From assembly GCF_900100395.1 (NCBI RefSeq), contig NZ_FNFB01000007.1, positions 248,001-312,000 on the forward strand: 64,000 nt of DNA, read 5' to 3'. Of the stretch, positions 16,834-24,885 are shown piece after piece; position 1 is the first letter of the stretch, and every line of letters starts with the position of its first letter. The notes below the pieces were generated by a model. It saw only the letters and a list, made by a program, of their open reading frames with translations, did no database searches and had not been told where the DNA came from. A program made the translations under genes and the position numbers. Source of the DNA: Nonomuraea maritima (lineage in GTDB: Bacteria > Actinomycetota > Actinomycetes > Streptosporangiales > Streptosporangiaceae).

Positions 16834-17652
16834 ATGTCGTCGTGCGACTGGTCGCTGGTGGACGTCGCGGTTCCACGCCGGGCGGTTCGGCTGCCGGGTG
16901 TGAGCATGGCCGGGTTCCGGCAACGCGTTCCCGCTCTGGTGGACGTGGGCATGGTGGCGCATCCGTCCGTCACCGTGCTTGTCGACCTGAGCGAGGGGGA
17001 AGGCGTCGTCTGCGAGTCCGGCGGACGGCGCGTGCGCGGCAGCGTCGTGGCGGGGCTGTTGCCGGGTGATCTGCGGGTGGGCGGGCGCGGGGTGGGGGAG
17101 TGCCTGCAGATCCGGCTGCAGCCGGTCGCGGCGGCCGCGGTTCTCGGCGGTGTGCGCGACCTGACCGGGACGGTGGTGCCGCTGCGGGAGGTGTGGGGTT
17201 CCGGCGCCGGGCGGGTCGAGGAGAGGCTGTGCGCCGCCGCGTCGTGGGAGGAGCGGTTCGCGATCGTCGCGGACGTCCTGCGCGGGCGGCTCGGCGCGGG
17301 TTCGCGGGTGGACGCGGAGGTCGTCCACGTCTGGCGGCGGATGGTGGGCAGCCGTGGGCGGGTTCGGGTCGAGGGGCTGGCGGACGAGGTGGGCTGGGGC
17401 CGTCAGCGGTTGTGGTCGAGGTTCCGGGCGCAGCTCGGCATCGGTCCCAAGCGTGCCGTTCGGCTGGTGCGGTTCGACCACGCCGCCCATCTGCTCGCGG
17501 CGGGTCGTACGCCCGCCGGGGTCGCCTGTGCGGGCGGTTACGTCGACCAGTCGCATCTCCATCGCGAGGTCAGGGCGTTCTCCGGGCTCACGCCGGGCGG
17601 TGTGGCAGCCGCTCCGTGGCTGGGGATCGACGAGGTGGCGTGGCCGGGGTGA
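16834..17652 (+). CDS. AraC-family transcriptional regulator
   Basis: 272 aa. The C-terminal 95 residues hold two helix-turn-helix units: VEGLADEVGWGRQRLWSRFRAQLGIGPKRAVRLVRF and the second ending in GGYVDQSHLHREVRAFSGLTPG, which is the strongly conserved AraC signature. The N-terminal part is a divergent sensor domain. It follows the hydrolase by 9 bases and is closed by a strong hairpin terminator at 17655. It may control the hydrolase it is linked to; ligand unknown. Confidence 0.9.
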   Translation: MSSCDWSLVDVAVPRRAVRLPGVSMAGFRQRVPALVDVGMVAHPSVTVLVDLSEGEGVVCESGGRRVRGSVVAGLLPGDLRVGGRGVGECLQIRLQPVAAAAVLGGVRDLTGTVVPLREVWGSGAGRVEERLCAAASWEERFAIVADVLRGRLGAGSRVDAEVVHVWRRMVGSRGRVRVEGLADEVGWGRQRLWSRFRAQLGIGPKRAVRLVRFDHAAHLLAAGRTPAGVACAGGYVDQSHLHREVRAFSGLTPGGVAAAPWLGIDEVAWPG

Positions 17653-17654
17653 CG

Positions 17655-17687
17655 GGGCCGTCCTCGGGTCAGCGTCGAGGACGGCCC
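17655..17687. terminator. strong bidirectional hairpin
   Basis: GGGCCGTCCTCG at 17655-17666 pairs perfectly with CGAGGACGGCCC at 17676-17687 (12 bp, 9-base loop). It sits between the AraC gene and the convergent small secreted protein; no T-tract, as is usual in high-GC actinomycetes. Confidence 0.8.
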
Positions 17688-17737
17688 GGGCGTCAGCGGG
17701 CGAGGGCTGCCGGCGCCTCGCCGTCAGCGGTGGGTTC

Positions 17738-17989
17738 TCACGTCAGCGGGTCGAACTCGGGCGACTGGACGAGCTCGTCGGCCGTGTCGTTGGGCACGCG
17801 CTCGATCCTGAGGGTGCAACGGACGTCGACGCGGACGTAGGCCGACCGGTAGACCGGGCCGGTGCTGCAGATGTTGAGTCGCGGCGTCTGACGGTCGTCG
17901 GCCATCGCGGGGCTCGAGCCTATGATCGCCCCGGACGTGAGCAGGGCGATGGCTGCCGCGCTTGCCGCGCCGATCTGACGTGCCTTCAT
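17738..17989 (-). CDS. small secreted protein, 83 aa
   Basis: MKARQIGAASAAAIALLTSGAIIG followed by SSPAMA-DD is a Sec signal peptide with an AxA cleavage site near residue 31. The mature protein of about 52 residues has two cysteines (ICSTG and VRCTL) that could form a disulfide. ATG 17989 has GGGAGA upstream; the longer frame is discarded. Function unknown; small two-cysteine secreted proteins are common in actinomycetes. Confidence 0.7.
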   Translation of the reverse strand: MKARQIGAASAAAIALLTSGAIIGSSPAMADDRQTPRLNICSTGPVYRSAYVRVDVRCTLRIERVPNDTADELVQSPEFDPLT

Positions 17990-18505
17990 CGTGGTGTCTC
18001 CCTGTGTGGTTAGGACTCGATCCCCTTCGACCGATGTCACAGTACGTCATATTCCATCTACTCTCTGTAGCTATGCGTTCTATGTAGCTCTATCTCGGAA
18101 AGATCCCTCTATGGGTGATTTGACGTGACAGTGATGTGCCGGCCGATCCGGTCACGGGTAGCACGCGGTCGTACCGACGAAGGAAGGGGACCGGTGCGAC
18201 GTCGAGCGCGTGACGCGGCAGCCAGGGCGGCGACGTCCTGCGCCGGCCCCCTGGTGAGGCCCTTGGGCGCGGTCTTGCTGCGCGCGTACAGGGATGTTGC
18301 CGGGACGGGGAGCCGTTCGGTCAGGCAGGTGCCGTCATGTGCCGGCCGCCGTCTGCGCGGTGGCGAACGCGGCACGGATGTGAATGGCGAGGGCCCGGTC
18401 GACGTCCTCCAGGGTCACCTCCTCGAGGCCGTCGAGCTGTACGGGGCGTTGCACGCGGTCATCGGGTCGGCGACGCTCAGCGCCCCGCGGCCGGGACGTG
18501 ACGTC
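17990..18505. other. 515-base gene-poor stretch
   Basis: The first 130 bases are AT-rich (TCTATGTAGCTCTATCTC and neighbours) and probably hold the promoter of the small secreted protein. The rest has no start-bearing gene. On the minus strand a stop-free tail (VQRPVQLDGLEEVTLEDVDRALAIH region, ending TGA at 18335) looks protein-like and may be the end of a lost gene. Confidence 0.4.
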
Positions 18506-18799
18506 TCAGGTTCCGGCCTCGACGATCCGGAACCGCAGCCTGTCGTCCTGGGTCGTCTCCACGTCGAGGGTCTTGTCCCCCAGGAGCGAGGCGGCGGCCG
18601 GTTCGAGGTAGACGTGGACGTCCTCTGCTTCGAGCACCTGATCGTCGCCGAGAGGTCCGCCCGAGATGGACAGTTCGAGGGCCCTGGCCGGGCCGTCCTG
18701 GGACGACAGCGCGATGCGCAGCCCGGTTTCCGGCGGCGTTTCCGGTTGTGACGTCAGATCGCGGATCGCTGCGACCGCGCCGGCGGTAAGCGTGAGCAC
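18506..18799 (-). CDS. HesB/IscA-like protein lacking cysteines
   Basis: 97 aa. MLTLTAGAVAAIRDLTSQP start, GLRIALSSQDG, and VHVYLEPAAASLLGDKTLDVE follow the A-type iron-sulfur carrier fold. The three cysteines that bind iron-sulfur clusters in IscA/HesB are absent, as in a known actinobacterial side branch, so cluster binding is doubtful and the role unknown. ATG 18799. It is divergent from the metallo-hydrolase at 18971. Confidence 0.7.
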   Translation of the reverse strand: MLTLTAGAVAAIRDLTSQPETPPETGLRIALSSQDGPARALELSISGGPLGDDQVLEAEDVHVYLEPAAASLLGDKTLDVETTQDDRLRFRIVEAGT

Positions 18800-18970
18800 G
18801 GCGACTCAACTCCTCACATGGCTTCTCAGGCCCGCCCTGCCCCCACCGCGTGGCGATTACCTCCAGCGGGCGTCAAATACGTGCCGCGCGTACGAGCGGG
18901 CGGTTTGCCGGGGGGCTGCTGTGGCAGCGGTCATGGAGGTTCCGCGAGCAGAGGTGTGCGGGGTGAGGAC

Positions 18971-19795
18971 GTGAAGGGAAGCCTGCAGTTCATCGGCAAC
19001 GCGACGACGCTGATCCACTACGGCGGTTTCACGCTGCTGACCGATCCGAACTTCCTGCGCCGGGGCCGGCGCGCGTACCTCGGCTACGGGCTGACGTCGC
19101 GCCGCCTGCACGACCCGGCCGTACGGATCGAGGACCTGCCCGTCGTCGACGCGGTGCTGCTGTCGCACCTGCACGGCGACCACTGGGACCGGGTGACGCG
19201 CCGGGGCCTGGACCGGGACACCCAGATCCTCACCACCACCTCCGCGGCAGGGAAGCTGCGCAGACAGGGGTTCGGGCGCAGCATGGGGCTGCGGGCGTGG
19301 CAGCAGCACGAGCTGCGCGGCCCGTCCGGCTCGGTCACGGTCACCGCCCTGCCCGCCAGGCACGCGCCCGGCCCGGCCCAGGCGCTGCTGCCGCCCGTGA
19401 TCGGCACGATGCTGGAGTTCCGCGACGTCGAGGGGCTGGTGGAGCTGCGCATGCTGATCAGCGGCGACACCCTGCTGGACCGCAGCCTGGAGGCGATCCC
19501 GCGCCGCTTCCCCGACATCGACGTGGCGCTGGTGCACCTGGGCGGCACCAAGCTCCTCGGCGCTCTGCTCGTCACCATGGACGGCCGGCAGGGCGCCGCC
19601 TGGGTCGACCTCATGAACCCGCGATCGGTCGTGCCGATCCACTTCGACGACTACGCCGTCTTCCGCTCACCGCTGGAGGAGTTCCACCGGCACGTCGAAC
19701 AGGCCGGTCTGGCCGACCGGGTCGTCCCCCTGGAAAGAGGCGAGACCCGCGAGCTGGCCCCGCACCGCATCCTCCAGCGCGGCCCCTCCCGCTGA
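18971..19795 (+). CDS. MBL-fold metallo-hydrolase (UlaG-like)
   Basis: 274 aa. LQFIGNATTLIHYGGFTLLTDPNF opens a beta-lactamase-fold protein; the metal site is SHLHGDHWD, with further ligands at ARHAPG, ISGDTL and IHFDDY. This resembles the UlaG/L-ascorbate-6-P lactonase and N-acyl-phosphatidylethanolamine hydrolase-like group, zinc or manganese dependent. GTG 18971 follows GGGTGAGG. Substrate unknown. The membrane protein at 19864 follows 68 bases later. Confidence 0.88.
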   Translation: MKGSLQFIGNATTLIHYGGFTLLTDPNFLRRGRRAYLGYGLTSRRLHDPAVRIEDLPVVDAVLLSHLHGDHWDRVTRRGLDRDTQILTTTSAAGKLRRQGFGRSMGLRAWQQHELRGPSGSVTVTALPARHAPGPAQALLPPVIGTMLEFRDVEGLVELRMLISGDTLLDRSLEAIPRRFPDIDVALVHLGGTKLLGALLVTMDGRQGAAWVDLMNPRSVVPIHFDDYAVFRSPLEEFHRHVEQAGLADRVVPLERGETRELAPHRILQRGPSR

Positions 19796-19863
19796 GCGGA
19801 CGTGTGACGTGGTGACCTGCGGGGTAGCCGGTCGGCAGTCACGTCAACGGGGGAGAGGACAGC

Positions 19864-20382
19864 ATGCCAAGAACGCTGCACAGGACCGACCAGCGCACCG
19901 TACGGCGCGTCGAGGCCGAGCCGAAGAAGTCGTCCAGCATGAAGGGCGCACTCGTGCGCGGCGCGATCAGCGGTGCCGTGGCGACAGCCGCCATGAGCGG
20001 GGTCATGGTCGCGGGACAGCGGGCAGGAATGCTGCCCGAGCAGCCGCCCAAGCGGATCGTACGGGCCCTGCTGCCCGGACATCGGCACCGCCGCAAGCAG
20101 GGCGAAGGGGTCATGGGGGCGCTCGCCCACGTGGGGTTCGGCACCGTGTCGGGCAGCGTGTACGGGCTGGTGACGCGGGGCCGGCGGGTTCCCGTCCCGG
20201 TCGGGGTCGCGTACGGGCTGGCGCTGTGGATCGCCGGCTACGCCGGTTGGGTGCCCGGGCTGGGCGTCCTCCCGCCGATCCCCCGTGACCGGCCGGGCCG
20301 TCAATGGGTGATGGCGGCCGGTCATGTGGTGTACGGCACGGCGCTCGCGTGCGTCATGAACCGGCTGGCCCGCCGCCGGTGA
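19864..20382 (+). CDS. hypothetical membrane protein, 172 aa
   Basis: Basic N-terminus, then Gly/Ala-rich hydrophobic segments (AISGAVATAAMSGVMVAG; VGFGTVSGSVYGLVT; VGVAYGLALWIAGYAGWVPGLGVL; MAAGHVVYGTALACVMN), giving about four membrane helices. GGGAGAGGA precedes ATG 19864. This pattern is common to small DUF1440/DUF6789-type proteins, but assignment is tentative. Possibly co-transcribed with the upstream metallo-hydrolase. Confidence 0.65.
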   Translation: MPRTLHRTDQRTVRRVEAEPKKSSSMKGALVRGAISGAVATAAMSGVMVAGQRAGMLPEQPPKRIVRALLPGHRHRRKQGEGVMGALAHVGFGTVSGSVYGLVTRGRRVPVPVGVAYGLALWIAGYAGWVPGLGVLPPIPRDRPGRQWVMAAGHVVYGTALACVMNRLARRR

Positions 20383-20445
20383 CCCAGCCGACGCCGGACG
20401 AACGGCGGCTCAGTCCTTTCAAGTCTCGGAGACAGCCCTGCGCGC

Positions 20446-20640
20446 CTACGTGTGACGGCGGTGTTCAGGCGTGGCCAGGAGGTGCCGGCAGAGGAAGTCC
20501 ACGAGGGTGCGCGCCAGGGTGACGCGGTGGTCCGACAGCGCGTGGTCAGTGGGGAAGACGTGGTGTTCCAGGCGCTTGACGGGCTGCGCCTGGTACGCCG
20601 CGACGAGCTGGGGACGTTATGCGCGTCCGTCTCACCGGGG
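20446..20640 (-). pseudogene. alpha/beta-hydrolase C-terminal fragment
   Basis: The minus strand encodes PQLVAAYQAQPVKRLEHH followed by VFPTDHALSDHRVTLARTLVDFLCRHLL region and a TAG at 20446. HALSDHR with the preceding LEHH resembles the last helix and catalytic histidine region of a dienelactone/prolyl-peptidase-type hydrolase. The N-terminal three quarters are absent; the fragment starts next to the TetR terminator. It may be what is left of the TetR's downstream target. Confidence 0.5.
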
Positions 20641-20673
20641 TAGGACAGACGCTTGACGCGCGTCTGTCCTACC
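20639..20673 (-). terminator. hairpin at the end of the TetR gene
   Basis: GGTAGGACAGACGC (20639-20652) and GCGTCTGTCCTACC (20660-20673) form a perfect 14-bp stem with a 7-base loop that overlaps the TetR stop codon. Confidence 0.75.
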
Positions 20674-21265
20674 GGTCGCCGGCTTCGGAGGCGGTGGACA
20701 GCAGGGTGAGTGCGGCCTGGCGTGCGTGCTCGCCGGCGCCGGCCCCGTCCTGGTGTGCGGCGACGACGGTGGCGCCCTCGACCAGCATGAGCAACTGCCG
20801 GCCGAGCAGGTGCGGATCGGCGGCCCCGGCGCGCTCGGCGATCCCGGTCAGGAGCTCCAGGTATCGGTCGAGGTGGCGGGCGGTGATGGCGCGTACGGGC
20901 TCGACGTGGTGCTGGGCGGCGGCGTTCAGCATGGCGCAGCCGCGGAACACCGGGTCGTCGTACCACTGCTGCAGGGCGTCGAACACGGCGCTGAGCTGGT
21001 GGCACGGGTCGTCCCCGGCAGCCGCGACGACGCCTTCCAGCCAGCTCGTCACCCGCTCGCTGCGGGCCGTCAGCATGGCCTCGACCAGGCCGTCCTTGGT
21101 GCCGAAGTGGCGATACAGCGTCTCCTTGGACACGCCGACACGGGCGCACAGCTCGGCCACGCCGATGCCGTCGAGCCCGCGTTCGTACAGCACCGCGGTC
21201 GCCGTCTGAAGGATGGTGGCGCGCGTGCGCTCCGGGTCGAGCGTCGATCCCTTGGGTACCGGCAT
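20669..21265 (-). CDS. TetR-family repressor
   Basis: 198 aa. Helix-turn-helix ILQTATAVLYERGLDGIGVAELCARVGVSKETLYRHFGTKDGLVE, in that order; recognition helix SKETLYRHF. The C-terminal part has FRGCAMLNAAAQHH, the same subgroup motif as the TetR at 15359, and C-terminal helices with HLLGRQLLMLVEGATVVA. Start at 21265. Its divergent partner is a truncated YbfB-type MFS gene and its downstream neighbour a hydrolase fragment, so this is an intact regulator whose targets both look broken. Confidence 0.9.
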   Translation of the reverse strand: MPVPKGSTLDPERTRATILQTATAVLYERGLDGIGVAELCARVGVSKETLYRHFGTKDGLVEAMLTARSERVTSWLEGVVAAAGDDPCHQLSAVFDALQQWYDDPVFRGCAMLNAAAQHHVEPVRAITARHLDRYLELLTGIAERAGAADPHLLGRQLLMLVEGATVVAAHQDGAGAGEHARQAALTLLSTASEAGDR

Positions 21266-21277
21266 GCCAAGGATGGT

Positions 21278-21326
21278 ACCGATCGGTTCTATCCGATACT
21301 AATCTCCAACATGGTCCGATCGGTTC
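21278..21326. promoter_or_regulatory. repeated TetR operator-like palindrome
   Basis: ACCGATCGGTTC at 21278-21289 (palindromic ACCGATCGGT) and TCCGATCGGTTC at 21315-21326 repeat the same core 37 bases apart, between the TetR gene and the MFS fragment. Confidence 0.55.
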
Positions 21327-21364
21327 GATCTCGGATCGTCCTACTCGACCGTCACGTCCTGGGC

Positions 21365-21515
21365 ATGTCGACGCGGCCGGCCCTCGGACTGGCCCGCTTT
21401 GCCTGCGGGCTGCTCCTGCCCGCCATGCGCGAGGACCTGCGCTGGTCGCTCGCCGAAGCCGGCGCGCTGAACACCGCGAACGAACTCGGTTACCTGCTCG
21501 GCGCGGCGGTACCCG
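21365..21515 (+). pseudogene. YbfB/YjiJ-type MFS transporter, N-terminal fragment
   Basis: MSTRPALGLARFACGLLLPAM and EDLRWSLAEAGALNTANELGYLLGAA match the first two helices of YbfB/YjiJ-type transporters. After about residue 50 the similarity stops and a Gly/Ala/Pro-rich unrelated stretch follows. A different frame further on (21575-21700) reads GAVDGRARVRQLWPHPRVSS, possibly another fragment. The transporter must be dead; its promoter and regulator remain. Confidence 0.6.
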
Positions 21516-21732
21516 CGTCTGCAGCGGAAGCGGGCTTTCCCGTGCTCGCGTCGGCGGCGGCAGCGGGCTCCCGAGCGCCTGGGGGCCGTCGACGGGCGTG
21601 CCCGTGTGCGGCAGCTGTGGCCTCACCCGCGGGTGTCGTCCGCCGTCGATGATGAGCGCTTCTGGACGAGCGGGCGGCGGTCGGGCGCGTGGGTGGGTAA
21701 CCGTTTTCCGGGTGGGCTGCTAGGCTCCGCGC

Positions 21733-22269
21733 ATGTCCGATCTGGGGTCCGTCGCCTGGCCGCCTGAGCCGATCAGAACGAAGCGGCTCGTGCTCCGTAC
21801 GTCGGAGGCCCGTGATCGTGCGGCGTACATCGAGTTGCTCGCATCGGCGGAGGTGCATGCCTACCTCGGCGGTCCCCACCCCCGCGACGTGCTCGAACGC
21901 GAGGTGCCGGAGACGCCCGCGTCGCGGCCCGGTAGTTTCGTCGTCGAGCTCGACGGGGCGATGATCGGCCACGTCGAGCTCAAGCGGGCGACAGAGCACC
22001 GCCGACCAGCGGCGCTGGGCAAGGCAGAGATCGGCTACCTGTTCCTGCCGCACGCCTGGGGACACGGGTACGCCGCCGAGGCGTGCGAGGCCGTACTCGA
22101 CTGGCTCGACGGCGCGCTTCCCGGTGAGCCCGTGGTGCTCACCACCCAGACCGCCAACGCCGGCTCGATGCGCCTCGCGGCCAAGCTGGGGTTCACCGAA
22201 GTGGAGCGGTTCGAGGCATGGGACGCCGAGCAGTGGCTCGGCATGAGGGCCCCGGCCACGTCCGCCTGA
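21733..22269 (+). CDS. GNAT-family N-acetyltransferase (RimJ/RimL type)
   Basis: 178 aa. Opening IRTKRLVLRTSEARDRAAY is the Acetyltransf_3 start; acetyl-CoA loop LPHAWGHGYAAEACEAVLDW; C-terminal NAGSMRLAAKLGFTEVERF completes the fold. Acetylates an unknown amine: ribosomal protein N-terminus, small molecule or antibiotic. ATG 21733. Stands alone. Downstream is a 478-base regulatory stretch. Confidence 0.88.
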   Translation: MSDLGSVAWPPEPIRTKRLVLRTSEARDRAAYIELLASAEVHAYLGGPHPRDVLEREVPETPASRPGSFVVELDGAMIGHVELKRATEHRRPAALGKAEIGYLFLPHAWGHGYAAEACEAVLDWLDGALPGEPVVLTTQTANAGSMRLAAKLGFTEVERFEAWDAEQWLGMRAPATSA

Positions 22270-22421
22270 GGCCGGAGGTCTGCCGGGCAGGCCGGAGGTC
22301 GAGGTCTCACGGGCCGCCCACCACCCGGGGCCGGAGCCGGGTGGCCGTCCTTGTCCTTTTCTCTGGGTACGCCTGCGCGTCGCGCGCGGCCTTTCATGTC
22401 CGGCCGGTCGCGGGCCTTTTC

Positions 22422-22561
22422 TTGACACGTGTCAAGGCCGTCTCGCGGTAGGCGGAAGCTCTGTGCCGCCTGGGTTTCACGGCTGTCCCGTACGCGCCTG
22501 TAAGGTGTTACACCTTGACGGATTGTTGAACGATTCTATAAAGTCAGCCTGGGCTTTATAG
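22422..22561 (+). promoter_or_regulatory. promoter with stacked palindromes before the secreted peptidase-like gene
   Basis: TTGACACGTGTCAA (22422-22435) is a perfect 14-bp palindrome. AAGGTGT-T-ACACCTT (22502-22516) is another, overlapping a -35-like TTGACG (22515-22520) that is 16 bases from TATAAA (22537-22542). CTATAAAG/CTTTATAG (22536-22543, 22554-22561) forms an 8-bp hairpin covering the -10. The rest of 22270-22747 holds only a short repeat (GGCCGGAGGTC twice near 22272 and 22292) and no gene. Confidence 0.5.
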
Positions 22562-22747
22562 CCCGAAAGAACCCGCTTTGTCCACGAAACAGCACCCAGG
22601 TCCACGCAACACACGCCTCGTCACCGGCATCACGAGCGGCCGCTGACGGCACGACCCGCAACCCCCCTTTCTCGAACCGCCGGCCGTACGGACCGGCGTC
22701 GTGGAATTCACCTCGGCCACCGAACTCCCCCAGGGGAGTACGCGCCC

Positions 22748-24271
22748 ATGAGGAGGAAAGCGCTCACCATGAATCGTTTGCGACCCGCGCTGGCCCTGGC
22801 GGCCGTGACCGCGTTCGCCCTCGTCACGGCCAACCCGGCCGCGGCGCAGGACGGCCGCGACGCCGACTGCCTCGACACCGGCGCGCCGCTGTCGGTGGAG
22901 GAGAACCGGCTGGGGTTCACCCTGCCGGACAACGCCGACCCGTCCGCCCCCCAGTCGCGGACGTTCGCCCGGCAGATGATCGAGGGCGGCGGCTTCCAGG
23001 ACTTCACCCCGGCCCTGACCCGTGACCTCTGCCGTACGCACAATTTGAAGGCCGCCACCGACATGGTCCGCCGCCAGGGCGCGGCCCTGTGGAAGGACGC
23101 CGTACGGCGGGCGCAGAGCCAGGGCCGCGGCATCAAGGGCGACCTGCCCTACAGCGACGACAGGCCGCTCTACTGGACCCGCCTGGAGTCGACCGCCACC
23201 CTGCGGCAGTGGAAGCCGCGCTTCCAGCTGTCGGACGCGGCACGCACCGAGCTGATCACCGCGTTCGACCGCGCCTCGCGCGGCATGTTCGACATCGACC
23301 TGCCGGGCGGCAAGGGCGTCAAGCGCGTCATCGTCAGCGGCTTCGACCCGTACACGCTCGACGGGGGCGCCACCGGCGCCGCCCCCGGGACGGTCGGCAA
23401 CAACATCCGGCACGGCAACCCCTCCGGCGCCACCGCGCTCGCCCTGGACGGCACCACGTACCGGACCAAGAGCGGCACGCTCGCCCGCATCGAGGCCTAC
23501 ACGCTGCCCGTCAACTATCCCGAGTTCCAGCGCGGCTACCTGGAGGACACCGTCGGCCCGTTCATGCGGCCCGGGCCCAAGCAGGTGGACGCGTCCATCA
23601 CCGTGAGCCAGGCCGGCGGATCGGTGTTCAACCTGGAGCAGTGGAACGCGCGGTACCACGGCGTCACCGTCGGCAACGACAACTTCCGGCCGTGCGCGGC
23701 GGTCGGCGGCCTGCCGCAGCTCGCGGTGAACAACAACGAGTGCAACTCCACCGTGGTGGACCGGTGGGGCGGTCCCGAGAAGTTCAGCCTGACGAACCCG
23801 CCGCAGTGGACCACCGCGACCCTGCCGATGGAGGAGATGATCCGGGCCAACACCGGCGCGTCGATCCCGCGGCCGCCGGGTGACACGTGGCCGGACGAGT
23901 CGGTCGCCTTCGGCGTGGTCTGGCACACCAACTACACCGAGTTCCCCGACTGCTCCTCGACCACCCGGGTGACGCGCAACAGCCCGCCGCCCACCGAGTT
24001 CCCGCCGCCCACCGCGCCGGTCCCGCCGAGCGCCGGGTCGTGCTCCTACAGCGGCGGTGGCGGCAACTACCTGTCGAACGAGAGCGCGTACCGCAACACG
24101 CTCCTGCGTGACCGGATGGGCCTGGACATTCCGGCCGGCCACATCCACACGCCCGACATGCAGCACTTCGAGACGGACTTCAACCCGAGCGACGCCACGT
24201 TCGACGCGTGGCGGCTGGCCATCGTCGGGCAAGGCCGCAACCTCGTCCACGTGGTCGCCGACACCGCCTGA
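22748..24271 (+). CDS. secreted pyroglutamyl-peptidase-like protein with Ser in place of Cys
   Basis: 507 aa. MRRKALTMNRLRPALALAAV and an AAA-Q cleavage region near residue 34 form a signal peptide, so it is exported. From residue 190 the peptidase C15 fold appears: VIVSGFDPYTLDGG (family GFEPFGG), NPSGATALAL, SQAGG with Glu297 (catalytic Glu position), and GHIHTP with His467. The nucleophile Cys is replaced by Ser443 in NYLSNESAY, exactly 24 residues before His467, the spacing of Cys144-His168 in the Bacillus enzyme. It may be a serine variant or a non-catalytic binding protein. ATG 22748 or 22769 could be the start; AGGAGG lies before the latter. Confidence 0.7.
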   Translation: MRRKALTMNRLRPALALAAVTAFALVTANPAAAQDGRDADCLDTGAPLSVEENRLGFTLPDNADPSAPQSRTFARQMIEGGGFQDFTPALTRDLCRTHNLKAATDMVRRQGAALWKDAVRRAQSQGRGIKGDLPYSDDRPLYWTRLESTATLRQWKPRFQLSDAARTELITAFDRASRGMFDIDLPGGKGVKRVIVSGFDPYTLDGGATGAAPGTVGNNIRHGNPSGATALALDGTTYRTKSGTLARIEAYTLPVNYPEFQRGYLEDTVGPFMRPGPKQVDASITVSQAGGSVFNLEQWNARYHGVTVGNDNFRPCAAVGGLPQLAVNNNECNSTVVDRWGGPEKFSLTNPPQWTTATLPMEEMIRANTGASIPRPPGDTWPDESVAFGVVWHTNYTEFPDCSSTTRVTRNSPPPTEFPPPTAPVPPSAGSCSYSGGGGNYLSNESAYRNTLLRDRMGLDIPAGHIHTPDMQHFETDFNPSDATFDAWRLAIVGQGRNLVHVVADTA

Positions 24272-24333
24272 GCGACCCGCATCGACCGGACAGCCGGCCG
24301 CGGCCATCCGCCGCGGCCGGCTGTCCGGCGTCC

Positions 24334-24714
24334 TCAGGTGCCGGAGGCCGCGGCGGCGAGCGCCTCCACGCCGCGCAGCGGGGCAGCCTGGTCATCGGTG
24401 AGGCCGTGGCGCTCCTGCAGGTCGGCGACGTCGCCGTGACTGATCCGGGTGCCGCCGGACGCGTCCTGCCAGATGAGGATCCTCATCGGCAGGTCGAGGG
24501 CGAGCAGCGGACAGGCGATCATGAGCGGCGTACCCGTCACCGGGTTGCCGAAGACGACGACCTTGGCGGGCCGCATGCTCAGGCCGGCGTCCGCCGCGGC
24601 GGCGTCGTGCTCGATGACGGTGAAGAGCTTCAGCCCCTTGGCCGCGATCAGCTCCTTGAGCCGTTCCACCGTCTCGCTCACGGAGCCGGCCGAGTCGCGC
24701 GTGACGATCTTCAT
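24334..24714 (-). CDS. DUF302-domain protein
   Basis: 126 aa. MKIVTRDSAGSVSETVERLKELIAAKGLKLFTVIEHDAAA, then KVVVFGNPVTGTPLM and LPMRILIWQD, are the order of the DUF302 fold. Function unknown in the family; linked to stress or redox contexts. ATG 24714 is preceded by GAGGAGG, which decides against the longer frame. It is divergent from the VOC protein at 24886; two inverted repeats lie between. Confidence 0.85.
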   Translation of the reverse strand: MKIVTRDSAGSVSETVERLKELIAAKGLKLFTVIEHDAAAADAGLSMRPAKVVVFGNPVTGTPLMIACPLLALDLPMRILIWQDASGGTRISHGDVADLQERHGLTDDQAAPLRGVEALAAAASGT

Positions 24715-24756
24715 GTCGGTGCCTCCTCGCCCTGCCTTACGCGGTGATCCCCCGGT

Positions 24757-24844
24757 CACAGTGAGGCAGCGGCCTCTTCCTCACTGTGTCACCCGGGCGA
24801 CGCTCGGCTGCGGCCGGCCAACGAGGAAGCGCCCCTTCCTCGTT
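24757..24844. promoter_or_regulatory. two inverted repeats in a divergent promoter region
   Basis: CACAGTGAGG (24757-24766) with CCTCACTGTG (24779-24788), and AACGAGGAAG (24820-24829) with CTTCCTCGTT (24835-24844), both perfect 10-bp arms. They separate the DUF302 and VOC genes; either operators or leader hairpins. Confidence 0.5.
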
Positions 24845-24885
24845 GATCCCTACGGTGGCGACCACAGTCAACGGAAGGGAACACC

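Noticed and set aside
15418..17562. 714-residue open frame on the minus strand
   Set aside because: Spans three real plus-strand genes with clear motifs; composition is that of antisense high-GC DNA.
18109..18375. 88-residue minus-strand open frame
   Set aside because: Arg/Ala/Pro-rich, no ribosome site and no motif; treated as non-coding.
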